Assembly: GCA_963854735.1 (NCBI GenBank)
Contig: OY978103.1
Location: 1 to 64,000 of the forward strand
Reading direction: 5' to 3'
DNA: 64,000 bases
From: Marvania coccoides
Taxonomy: Eukaryota; Chlorophyta; Trebouxiophyceae; Chlorellales; Chlorellaceae
Below the pieces are notes generated by a model that did no database searches, was not told where the DNA came from, and saw only the letters and a program-made list of their open reading frames with translations. This document shows, in pieces, positions 1 to 10,300 of the stretch (the first letter of the stretch is position 1; every line of letters begins with the position of its first letter). Made by a program: the position numbers and the translations under genes.

Positions 1-358
1 CCCTAAACCCTAAACCCTAAACCCTAAACCCTAAACCCTAAACCCTAAACCCTAAACCCTAAACCCTAAACCCTAAACCCTAAACCCTAAACCCTAAACC
101 CTAAACCCTAAACCCTAAACCCTAAACCCTAAACCCTAAACCCTAAACCCTAAACCCTAAACCCTAAACCCTAAACCCTAAACCCTAAACCCTAAACCCT
201 AAACCCTAAACCCTAAACCCTAAACCCTAAACCCTAAACCCTAAACCCTAAACCCTAAAACCTAAACCCTAAACCCTAAAACCCTAAAACCTAAACCCTA
301 AAACCTAAACCCTAAAACCCTAAACCCTAAACCCTAAACCCTAAACCCTAAACCCTAA
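1..358. repeat. Telomere, (CCCTAAA)n
   Basis: About fifty head-to-tail copies of CCCTAAA, so the G-rich strand reads TTTAGGG toward the left end: this is a physical chromosome end. Copies are nearly perfect up to about 253. From about 254 to 320 they are interspersed with CCCTAAAA and CCTAAA variants, and a last run of perfect copies abuts the subtelomeric array at 358/359. TTTAGGG is the plant-type repeat also used by many chlorophytes. Confidence 0.98.
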
Positions 359-2562
359 AGGCTAGCTTTGCAGCCCGAACTTCGGTTACTGTTTTGCTGC
401 TCACACTCCGATGACATGTCTGGTTTGGGGCCTGCCTCCGGTGAATTGGGGCCTCTGACCACCCACCATAAACGTGCCGCCCAGACAAAGCCCTCAAAAA
501 GAGCGGAAGGCGAACTCTGGTTACCAATTTTTGGTGCCCGACGGCGCTTTGGAGGGCTGCCAGGCGCTCGCGTTTCTCTGCCGCCCCCCGCCGCTCCAGC
601 ATGCCTTGCTGTACCGCGCCACGCACTCTGAGCGCCCAGGCGGCCTGAATCTAGGGGCGGAGCCCGAACTTCGGTAACTGTTTTGCTGCTCACACTCCAA
701 CGACATGTCTGGTTTGGGGCCTGCCTCCGGTGAATTGGGGCCTCTGAGCACCCCCCATAAACGTGCCGCCCAGAGAAAGCCCTCAAAAAGAGCGGAAGGC
801 GAACTCTGGTTACCCATTTTTGGTGCCCGACGGCGCTTTGGAGGGCTGCCAGGCGCTCGCGTTTCTCTGCCGCCCCCGCCGCTCCAGCATGCCTTGCTGG
901 ACCCTGCCAAGCACTCTGAGCGCCCAGGCGGCCTGAATCTAGGGGCGGAGCCCGAACTTCGGTAACTGTTTTGCTGCTCACACTCCAACGACATGTCTGG
1001 TTTGGGGCCTGCCTCCGGTGAATTGGGGCCTCTGAGCACCCACCACACACGTGCCGCCCAGAGAAAGCCCTCAAAAAGAGCGAAAGGCGAACTCTGGTTA
1101 CCCATTTTTGGTGCCCGACGGCGCTTTGGAGGGCTGCCAGGCGCTCGCGTTTCTCTGCCGCCCCCGCCGCTCCAGCATGCCTTGCTGGACCCTGCCAAGC
1201 ACTCTGAGCGCCCAGGCGGCCTGAATCTAGGGGCGGAGCCCGAACTTCGGTAACTGTTTTGCTGCTCACACTCCAACGACATGTCTGGTTTGGGGCCTGC
1301 CTCCGGTGAATTGGGGCCTCTGAGCACCCACCACACACGTGCCGCCCAGAGAAAGCCCTCAAAAAGAGCGGAAGGCGAACTCTGGTTACCCATTTTTGGT
1401 GCCCGACAGCGCTTTGGAGGGCTGCCAGGCGCTCGCGTTTCTCTGCCGCCCCCCGCCGCTCCAGCATGCCTTGCTGTACCGCGCCACGCACTCTGAGCGC
1501 CCAGGCGGCCTGAATCTAGGGGCGGAGCCCGAACTTCGGTTACTGTTTTGCTGCTCTCACCCGATGACATGTCTGTTTTGGGGCCTGCCTCCGGTGAATC
1601 GGGGCCTCTGACCACCCACCACACACGTGCCGCCCAGAGAAAGCCCTCAAAAAGAGCGGAAGGCGAACTCTGGTTACCCATTTTTGGTGCCCGACGGCGC
1701 TTTGGAGGGCTGCCAGGCGCTCACGCATTCATGCCGCCCCCGCCGTTCCAGCATGCCTTGCTGGACCGCGCCACGCACTCTGAGCGCCCAGGCGGCATGA
1801 AACTAGCTTTGCAGCCCGAACTTCGGTTACTGTTTTGCTGCTCACACTCCGATGACATGTCTGGTTTGGGACCTGCCTCCGGTGAATCGGGGCCTGTGAC
1901 CACCCACCACACACGTGCCGCCCAGAGAAAGCCCTCAAAAAGAGCGGAAGGCGAACTCTGGTTACCCATTTTTGGTGCCCGACGGCGCTTTGGAGGGCTG
2001 CCAGGCGCTCACGCATTCATGCCGCCCCCGCCGCTCCAGCATGCCTTGCTGGACCGCGCCACACACTCTGAGCGCCCAGGCGGCCTGAAACTAGCTTTGC
2101 AGCCCGAACTTCGGTTACTGTTTTGCTGCTCTCGCTCCAATGACATGTCTGGTTTGGGGCCTGCCTCCGGTGAATCGGGGCCTCTAAGCACCCCCCATAA
2201 ACCTGCCGCCCAGAGAAAGCCCTCAAAAAGAGCGGAAGGCGAACTCTGGTTACCCATTTTTGGTGCCCGACGGCGCTTTGGAGGGCTGCCAGGCGCTCGC
2301 ATTTCTCTGCCGCCCCCGCCGCTCCAGCATGCCTTGCTGGACCGCGCCACACACTCTGAGCGCCCAGGCGGCATGAAACTAGCTTTGCAGCCCGAACTTC
2401 GGTTACTGTTTGGCTGCTCTCGCTCCGATGACATGTCTGGTTTGGGACCTTTCTCCGGTGAATCGGGGCCTCTAAGCACCCCCCATAAACGTGCCGCCCA
2501 GAGAAAGCCCTCAAAAAGAGCGGAAGGCGAACTCTGGTTACCCATTTTTGGTGCCCGACGGC
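359..2562. repeat. Subtelomeric 288-bp tandem repeat array (about 7.7 copies)
   Basis: The landmark ACATGTCTG recurs with its ATG at 416, 705, 993, 1281, 1569, 1857, 2145 and 2433: spacings of 289 once and then 288 six times. Copies differ by scattered substitutions. Two junction types exist: copies 2-5 begin after 'tctaggggcggagcccgaac', while copies 1 and 6-8 have 'ctagctttgcagcccgaac'. The last copy breaks off inside the unit at 2562 (after GCCCGACGGC). Because 288 is divisible by three, stop-free frames propagate through the array on both strands and give long spurious ORFs (for example 355-1491 minus, 1548-2618 plus). I see no protein family in them. Confidence 0.95.
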
Positions 2563-2746
2563 ACAAGGGGGCTTTTAAATATAATATAACGTCTTGCCGT
2601 AAATCCTATTGGGTTTAATGGGTTTAATGGGTTTAATGGGTTTACATCTGGTTGTTACGTCTCCTACAGAAGGTGCTCTTATAGAGACCTGCAAGGCGAC
2701 GTGCCACTTCCCGCCACAGTAAGGCGGGTACCCCCTTCCATCCGCT

Positions 2747-2795
2747 GGGATCGACCCCCGGTACGGTGGACGTACGGATACTGCCACTACGCCGG
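2747..2795 (-). other. tRNA-like A-box/B-box pair in LINE 3' region
   Basis: On the minus strand GGCGTAGTGGCAG (2781-2794) resembles a tRNA A box, and GGTCGATCCC (2747-2756) resembles a B box (GGTTCRANNCC). They are about 27 nt apart. This could be a tRNA-derived SINE-like module carried by the LINE, or chance. I could not fold a full cloverleaf. Confidence 0.35.
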
Positions 2796-3294
2796 TGACC
2801 GCTCCGCCGCCCACAGTTAAGGCTCTGGCCCCCGCCTTCCGGAGTCCCCCAGCGGCGCGACCGACTAAAATTAAGGGAAAAGCAGGGTTCTCCTGACGGC
2901 AACGGCCCGTCAGGTTTGGGGTTCACGCTTGGGCAATGCTGGCCCGCCCAGCACCCCTCCCATCTACAGCGGTCACTCAACCCCTGGCTAAAGGGTTTTT
3001 GATGTAGTACCCGGTGTGCTCACTGAAATAAGTGGCGCCAGCCTTTTGTACCCGTCCATTAGAGACTGCGATACCACGGGGAAGTGATGCATCCGACGTT
3101 GCAGTGCAGTAAACTACCAAAGTTTACGCACTGGCAGCTTCAATGAGCTAACTAGTAGGGAGCGCGAACCACCGAACGTGCATACATAATAAATGGAAGT
3201 TAAATAAACAGACTCATCTCGCAAAGTTTCATCTCATAACTTGGCTCTCTCTCTCTGTCTCTCTCTCTCTCCGTGCGCCAGTCTTGTACGCCTC

Positions 3295-4650
3295 CTACAC
3301 GTCCTCCAGGATTGCCCGCACCAGGGCCGCCACCTGGGTGAGTTCTGCCTCCTCCAGCTCCAGCAGGCTTCTCGTCGTTGGTGATGCAGCCAGCGCTGCA
3401 GTCGCCGGAGCGCGCGCTTGGAGGAGGGCGGGGCAGGTACGCAGGATGTGCGCGTCATGGTGCTGGCCCTGCTCCGCGCAGAGCGGGCACTGAGCTGGTG
3501 GGTGCCAAACTCCGCTCTCCCCCGCTCGTGGGACACGAATCCACCGCACCCCAAGCCGAAAGCGCGACAGCGCTGCTCTGTCCGCTCGCTGCAGCAAGCT
3601 GAGGTGGCGGTGCTGCTCGTACGCCTCGACGGTGAGCGGCATTTGGTACCAGGTGTCGAGGTAGTGGCGCATCTGCTGGCTGGGCGACGTCATCAGTGCT
3701 GCCAGCCACTTCTCCTCGGCGTTGGTGTGCAGCAGCTCGGAGGCGTCGTCCTTGAGAGCCCCGGCAATGGTCATGACACCCATCGCTTGCAGCATAGCGC
3801 GCGCCTCCGCTGCCCAGCACGGTGGTGCCGCCGCCCTCGGCGCCGCCGCTTGCAGCCCAACCGCCGCCGCCGCCGCCGCCGTCACCTCCGCTGCTGCTCG
3901 CATCGCCTCATCTCCCTCCGCCATCTCCACGCTGGCCAGGAACGCCTGGCGGGCGAGGTGGTCCTCTGGGAGCTCGTGCAGCCGAGTCCAAAAGCGCAGC
4001 ACCGCTGTAGCGAAACGGATTTCCACCGGCCACATCGCTGCCTCCACCAGCAGCGCCGCCGTATTGATCCCCATCGTTGGAACCCCCAGCAGCGGGCGCA
4101 GAAAACACATGAGCAGGCGGTGGCTGCCTATATGGCTGCTGCCCAGCGGGTCTGCCGCCCACGCCGTCGCTGCTGCAGCCCCCCACACCTCCGTGCCGTA
4201 CTCCAGGCCTGGCAGCACCATGGCGTTGAACAACAGAATCATGTGCGCTGGCTCTTGGATGTCCAACTCCGCCGCCCGCTTGCGCACTGTGTACATTGCT
4301 CTCAACGCTTTGGCAGCACGGCGTTCCCCTGCGGCGGCGAACGGCTGCAGCGCGTAGAACTCGAAGCCCAGGTACGTGAACGCGGCCACGCGCGGCACGA
4401 TGCCGCCGGCGTATTTCCACTCCCAACCCCTCTCCACATGGCCGAGTCCTACGCCGAAAACGACGATCTCGGTTTTGGTGAGGTTGACGGTGAGCCCAGA
4501 TGCGGTTGAGTACGCGTGGAGGGCGTCGAGCTGTCGCTGGAGACCTGCTGGAGAGGTGGAGAGAAGGGCGAGGTCGTCAGCGTAGAGCAGTGGCGGCAGC
4601 GGGTTGCCGCGCAGCAGCGGCAGGTCTGCCCCAGTCTCGGCCAGCATCAC
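3295..4650 (-). pseudogene. LINE ORF2 remnant: reverse transcriptase C-terminal part
   Basis: The open frame encodes about 451 residues. Near its start is LLYADDLALLS, the reverse transcriptase active-site box (domain 5), followed by the downstream palm/thumb signature NLTKTEIVVF. The last ~80 residues contain CPLC...H....C (a C-x2-C...H-x4-C zinc knuckle), the usual C-terminal finger of L1-like LINEs. Missing are the endonuclease and RT domains 1-4. Upstream of 4650 the frame soon meets a stop (4663-4665) and the sequence is unrelated. The rest of the frame is intact, suggesting a fairly young but dead insertion. Confidence 0.85.
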
Positions 4651-4660
4651 ATCATTGCTA

Positions 4661-5858
4661 TATCAAGCAGAGCTGGTCACTCAAAGTAGAGCTGGGCTCC
4701 TTTGTACAAATTATTACAGGACTGGCGCAGCCCACCCGGGGGGCGCCGGCCTAAAAGATTAATGCAACTGGGTGAGGAGCTGGGGGGGTGGAAAGGAAGA
4801 CATCCTTTCTTCCACCCCCCCCACCACTTTCTTTGAACACCCAATCGATGCTGTCACATGATGTGGTTTCATATGAAGATTATGGATATCATATTTGCAT
4901 CGATTCATTCTTCTAAACAATGAACTTATTGTTTGGAAACTAGAAATACTGCCTTTCAATCAGGATTTGACCCTGATCAACTTCTCTGTTGTTCCTGGTG
5001 AGGATACCATTGGATGCGTCTTGTGCTGACGATTCCAAATACATGTTTATTAGCGTCTGGGGCGCAAAAAATGTAAACCTTAAATGACCCTAAACGATTC
5101 CCGGTGGGTAGGTAAAACACCCCTAGCTCTGAGAACCCCAAAAGAAGCCAAGCAAAGAGGGTGGGCCCGAATCCTCCGCCGCCCCGCGCTCTGCAGACCG
5201 TGCGCAGCGTGCCTGTCAGTACAAGCCCAGCTGCGTAATGCGCGAGCGTCTGCGTCGTGCCACCAGCTAACCCACCAGCGCAGGCAGATCCAAATGCCAA
5301 CGCTCTTGCAGAGCGGCGCACGCGCCCAGCACTAGCTGACCCAGCTGCACCTCAGCCACCTGCTCCGAAAGGCTCCTGCAGCAGTGTATTTCAATGAGAG
5401 TTGATCCTCCACGCCGTCCACCACAGCTGCGCATTTCTTTCGGCTTTCGTCATTTCGTGACCAGCTGGCTGTGGCGTCACGACGAGAAGATTACAAGCAT
5501 GGGAGGAGAATTACCGCCCGGAGGGTCGCGATTCAAAAGTTGTGATCAAAAAAATAGTGTAAAGCCTCCTGGACCACCACAGTCGATGTGCTTCATTTTT
5601 TTATTTGTTCGAAAAATCGTTCTATCAGCGCGGCAGCAATCCTTTTCTCCCAAGATAGTTTGTGTTTATTGTTCTGCTGGGTGCGCACGAACATGAAGAT
5701 CTAGTCACAGTCGCTGCCCGGAACACGACCAGCTCTGGCTGTTTGATGTCGGCGTTCGAACTATTTATTTTGTAGTCGCAGATCAATTGGGCGCATGTCG
5801 ACAGCCACCAGACGCTAGTCACTTTCAGTTGCCCCGCCAGCCACGGCGCACACACAAA
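4661..5858. other. Spacer with foldback structures; no convincing gene
   Basis: Two hairpin-forming stretches lie at the left: 4781-4823 (G7/C7-bearing arms) and 4843-4905 (9-bp arms AATCGATGC / GCATCGATT with a smaller nested stem). A GC-richer patch at 5150-5370 has coding-like minus-strand frames, but they are broken by stops and match no family I recognise, so it may be a decayed exon. The last ~500 bp are AT-rich and presumably include the promoter of the gene starting at 5859. Confidence 0.5.
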
Positions 5859-7083
5859 ATGGCAACAGCAGAGGCCACCTATTCTGTTCAGACGACTCTG
5901 TTCAGCACCCAGACGCTGCTGGGCCTCCGCGAGTGGGAACCGATGTATCGCATACGGATGGAGAGCCGCCGCCTGCACTCGTTTGACTGCGCTCTCTTCC
6001 TGTTCCACGCCGCGTGCACGGTGTCGGCCATTTTCCGGCTGCAAAGCGTTGGAGGCTTGACGCCCACCTATGTGAGGACCAATGATTATTCTGAAATGAA
6101 GAAGTGAACAAATATCTCCACCATCAATATAATAATCCCTTCACCTTCCGTTCCTGTTCTCAGTTCTGTCTAGGCATTGTCGCCACCCTTGTCAACGGCG
6201 CATGCGCAGCTTTGTATGCCACCAGGCATGGCGGTTCCACGATGCAGCAGTGGCGTCGGTCCCTGCGAGTCCCGCTGCACATCGCCGCTCAGCTCATGGC
6301 AACGGCAGCAATGGCCATCGTACTCAATAGACCAGGCATGGTGCTTTGTAGCTCGATTTGGCCAGGTTACTGCGCCATAGAGGGGTTTTGCGCGCACCTC
6401 GTGTTTATTATGGGGTAAGTTTATTGTTATTCCTAAAAATATTTAAAATTCTAATTGGTTTAATGGATTTCATTTCAATAATACTACCCAATGTAGGTAC
6501 GGCACCATCGCAGCAATCCCACTTGCAATAGTGCTGCCCATGCAAGCAGCCATTGCGGCAGTCTACATGGCGCTCCTTCCGGCGCTGTGCCGGTATTCGC
6601 GTGTTGAGTGTCCGGGTGCACAGCGTCAGTACCGCCATCTTTACAGCTGGACGATGAAGCTGGCAAATTCCCTGCCGTTTGGCGCTCCTTCAGCAACTCG
6701 TAGCGTTGACTTTATGAGGTCTTGCCCCACGGTGCTGGCGTTGGTCGAGGTATGACCCCATAATTTAACACTCAACGATGCATTTAACACTCAACGCGCA
6801 GTGCACGTTGTGATGATTAAAAATGCTCATCTCTCTTTACTTGCAGCTTGGCTTCATTGGTATCGTGGGCTTCTACTTGTCATTTGGTGTCGAACACTCC
6901 AGCAGACTGGCTTTTACGAAGCAGGAGGGGCTCGCTCCTTTGCATAGCGAACTTCAACGCCGCCAGCCCACGCCATGGCAGGTGCTTGGTGAGATGCTGG
7001 TGGCGGCCGTTTTGCTGTGGCACACCCTGACGCTGACATGGGATGTGGCTGACCTCATCAACTATGCAACGGCCAGCAATTAA
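5859..7083 (+). CDS. Multi-pass membrane protein of unknown family, copy A
   Basis: Four exons joined by phase-consistent GT-AG introns: 5859-6071, 6164-6414, 6497-6749 and 6847-7083, giving 317 residues. Six or seven hydrophobic segments are visible: roughly residues 48-66, 72-90, 104-122, 143-185 (probably two), 232-255 and 287-306, so it is an integral membrane protein. I recognise no family motif. A second copy with matching introns lies at 39.7-41.2 kb; shared blocks include PGMVLC, ECPG, KLANSLPFG and SRLAFT.EG, which shows the exon model is right and defines a small family. Start: the first ATG in the frame after the AT-rich spacer. Function is unknown; receptor, transporter or channel are all open. 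Confidence 0.8.
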
Positions 7084-7332
7084 TAGTTTTGCGGACCCCC
7101 CCCTTTTTTCCAATGAAAAGCCTGCTGCAGGCGACCCTTTGTAACATTTCATTTCATTTCCATTGGTTTTTTCCTGCCAAAGAAAAGAAAGAAATTGAAG
7201 GTGCTCCCTTTCCCTGGAATTAGAGAGCGGCAGCTGCTGCCCTCTTCACGACTTCTCTTTCGCTTATGCACATTTCTTCTTATCAAAAAAATGTTAGTCT
7301 TCCTTTCATCATTCGTCTTCTTCTCCTCCTCA

Positions 7333-10300
7333 TTACTTCCTCGCGGTAAGGTACCACTCCGCCAGCTCCTCCAGCACCTCCATCCCCTGATACCTCGCCA
7401 CGCTGCGGTAGACGGCCACCTCCACCTCCGCCGCTGCCGCAGGCTGCGATGCCTTGAGCCCGCCCCCGCACACGTCGCACTGCCGCTGCAGGTGCTGCGT
7501 GGCCACGGTGCTGCACTTGCAGCACTTGAGGTCCTGCAGCTGAAAAGACTCGCCCAGCTGCCGCAGCGCCCCCACCAGCCGCGCCTCAGCCTCGGCCACG
7601 TCGCGCTGCGCCCCGCACGTGCCGCACCGCCAATCGCGCTCCTGGATGCGGGGGTCGCGGCACAGATCCACGTCCTGACACTCTTGGCACGAGGGGCACA
7701 CCACGTCTGGCAGCACCAGCGTCTTGCACGGGTCTCGCCAGGCAGCGTCGGGCCCAAACTCCTTGATGCGAATCAGCTTCAGCAGCTGCCGCCGCAGCAC
7801 CGTCACCGCCTCCGCAGCTTCGGGGTCCAGCGAAAACATGCGGGACACCGCGCGCACGAACGCCAGGGCTGGGGTGCCCAGCTGCTGCGGCGTGAGGTAC
7901 GACCCAGCCAGCTCAGGGAACTCGTGGTCCTCGCGGCCGTCGTGGGCGCCCACGTGCAGCGACACGTGCTTCACCACGCGCAGCAGCTTGTCGGTAAAGG
8001 ACCCGGGCAGCGCAGAGGCCAGCCACTCCTGCTGTGCCGCAGCCAGCCCTGCCATGGCATCCCCGCCGCCGCCGCTCTCGCCCTGGCCCTCCTCGGGCGC
8101 CGCGCCGTCCGCTGCTGCCGCAGCCTTCTCCAGCGCCGCCCGCGCCGCCTCGGCCCACGGCAGCCACACAAACTCCCCCACCGCCGACGCAAACGCGTCC
8201 CTCAGCGCCGGCGGCAGGTAGTCGCCAATTGTCAGCACGGCGTCGATCGTGGGGGCAGCCAGCGAGCCCGCGGTCACCTCCAGCTCCTCCGCCGCTGCCT
8301 CCAGCTGCCCTCCTCCCCCAGCCGCCACCTCTCCCGGCGCCTGGCTCATTGCTGCTGCCACGCCTTCTGGCAGCGGCGCCACCACGCCCACCATATTGAA
8401 GCGGTCGGCGAACAGCAGGGTGTGCCATGCGCGGGTGGGGGCCACGCTGAGCCATTGGAACAGCTCCCTCTTCCGCAGCGTGCCCAGCACGTAGTCGGCG
8501 TACCCCAGCGCAGCGCCCAGGGAGTGGCGCCCAGTGGCCAGGATCAGGGAAGAGCAGTCGGCAGCAACCACGGTGGCCCCCAGCCGCTTCAGCTCCGCCA
8601 CCAGCTGCAGCAGCAGCTTGCGCATGAGCGCCTTGACGGTGCCCACCAGCGCTGGGTCGTGCAGCCGCGAGGAGGAGCACAGCCAGCGGTACATGTGGCG
8701 CAGCAGGGTGTCGGCGCACAGGTTGCTGCGGCGAGTGGCGTCCTCCACCCAGCTCTGCGCCAGGTTGCGCAGCACCCTGAAGGCGGGGCCGCACCCCCCC
8801 TGGTCGTCAACCAGCGCAGCGCCCTCCATCTCGCTCAGAGCGGCGGCCTCCAGCACAGCGCACACCGCCAAGTGGCTCAGCCGTACCTCCAGGCACACGC
8901 AGCGGTACGCCCCCGGCCACGCCACCTCCACCCTCTCTTGCCCCTCCGCCTGCACCAGCGCCTCTGCCAGGTCGCTGGGACGGCCGCCCAGGTCGGGCTG
9001 ACCGGGGTCAGAAGCCCACAGCAGGTGCTGCGCGTCCCGCAGCTGGCGCGCGTACAGCGCATCGCACGCGTCCAGCACCCAGTCGCACCCAATGGACGCC
9101 AGCGGGAGGTGGGCGTACTGCGCGGCCTGCAGCCGCATGGACAGCCAGCGACCGGCTGCGAGCATGCGGCGAGCGGCAGCGCGGGCAGCGGGCTGCTGCC
9201 AGCTCAGTGCAGGGTACGCAGCTGCAGCGTCCTCTGCCGTCGGCGGCATTTCTGCGCACGGCAGGTCAGCCAGCGGGGGCAGCGCATGGGTGAGCGCGGA
9301 GGGGTCTGGGGCGTCTAGCAGTAGCACAGTAGGTCCACGAGCTCGGTCCCTGCGAAAATGTGTAGGAATAAAACTTGTGAGAAAGACAGATATTCAGAAA
9401 AACGAGACAAATTCATTTAATAGAAATAAATATATTCACCTGATCCTGGCCAGCACCTTTTTGAGCGCCTTGTGGGCTGCCTCAGCGGAGCGCACGTAGT
9501 AGACGGTGCAGCGGGGCGCGGTGGGCAGGTTCAGCCCTCCCGCATCCCCCTCCTCTCTGTCTGCCCCGCCGCCCAGCTCCTCCCTCAGTGCCGCTCTGGC
9601 TTCGGTCCAGGTGCGGTCCAGGATGGAGGAGGTGACCTCCCGCTGCCCTCCCCTGGCTGGGTTGACCACCCACAGGTGGCAGGTCTGGTCAGCGGGGATG
9701 TGCAGCGCGTACAGGGCACGCCCGCGACCGGCGTCCTGGGAGTGGTGCAGCGTCATGTGGCGCAGCCCCGGGTCGTCGGGGTTGGAAAAATACCCCATCT
9801 GCACCACCGGGCGCGCCTGCAGCTCGCCCAGGTCGAACCCAGCACCCAGGTTCCGGCGCCGGGCGGAGGGCGCCAGCACGGCAACGCAGCCGGTGGACAG
9901 CGCGGCAGACCACTCGGGGGGCACCTGCGCCTCAAACACACCCTTGACGTTGGGGTTGCTGAGCATCACCTCCAGCTTTGGTAGCGCCGCTCTGTACTCT
10001 GCCTCTGGCAGCGTGATCTGCGATAGAGAAGATATAAATTAACATTTTGTTGACGTAGTCGAAAAAGTAATAATAAAAGCAACCAGAACCACAAAATAAA
10101 CAACTTTTCTCGACCAACCCACCTGGTAGATGTTGAGGGGCTCAGCGCCGCCTGGCAGGGTGCGCCTCACCGGCGCCATCACCCCGGGCAGCGCCCGCAG
10201 GGGTGCCAGCGCCGGGCTGTCCAGGTGCAGGGTGGTGTTGATGTACAGGGTGCGGGGGATGCGCAGCGGGATTGCGTGCATGCGGCCGTTGATCACCACC

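Larger units (their letters stand above)
2600..4660 (-). mobile_element. 5'-truncated non-LTR retrotransposon (LINE)
   Basis: The element lies on the minus strand, with its 3' end toward the telomere. It holds the C-terminal half of a reverse-transcriptase ORF (3295-4650), about 650 bp of 3' untranslated sequence, and ends in a simple tail read on the minus strand as repeated ATTAAACCC units (2611-2644). Homology stops abruptly near 4660, just upstream of the RT catalytic YADD box, as expected for incomplete target-primed reverse transcription. Zepp, a subtelomeric LINE of a coccoid green alga, is a known precedent for LINEs at such positions; membership of that family is not established here. 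I could not identify a target-site duplication. Confidence 0.8.

Noticed and set aside
348..2618. Long open frames on both strands (up to 386 codons) across the 288-bp array
   Set aside because: The repeat period is a multiple of three, so any stop-free frame extends. Frames overlap on both strands and match no protein family.
2611..2644. Interstitial telomere on the opposite strand (GGGTTTAAT repeats)
   Set aside because: The unit is 9 bp, not the 7-bp TTTAGGG. It is better explained as the LINE's 3' tail.
2642..2980. 112-codon minus-strand ORF
   Set aside because: It lies in the LINE's 3' untranslated region and has no recognisable domain. The tRNA-like boxes inside it argue against coding.
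7195..9318. 707-codon plus-strand ORF opposite POLE
   Set aside because: It is antisense to conserved POLE exons, in GC-rich sequence where stops are rare. No domain is present.
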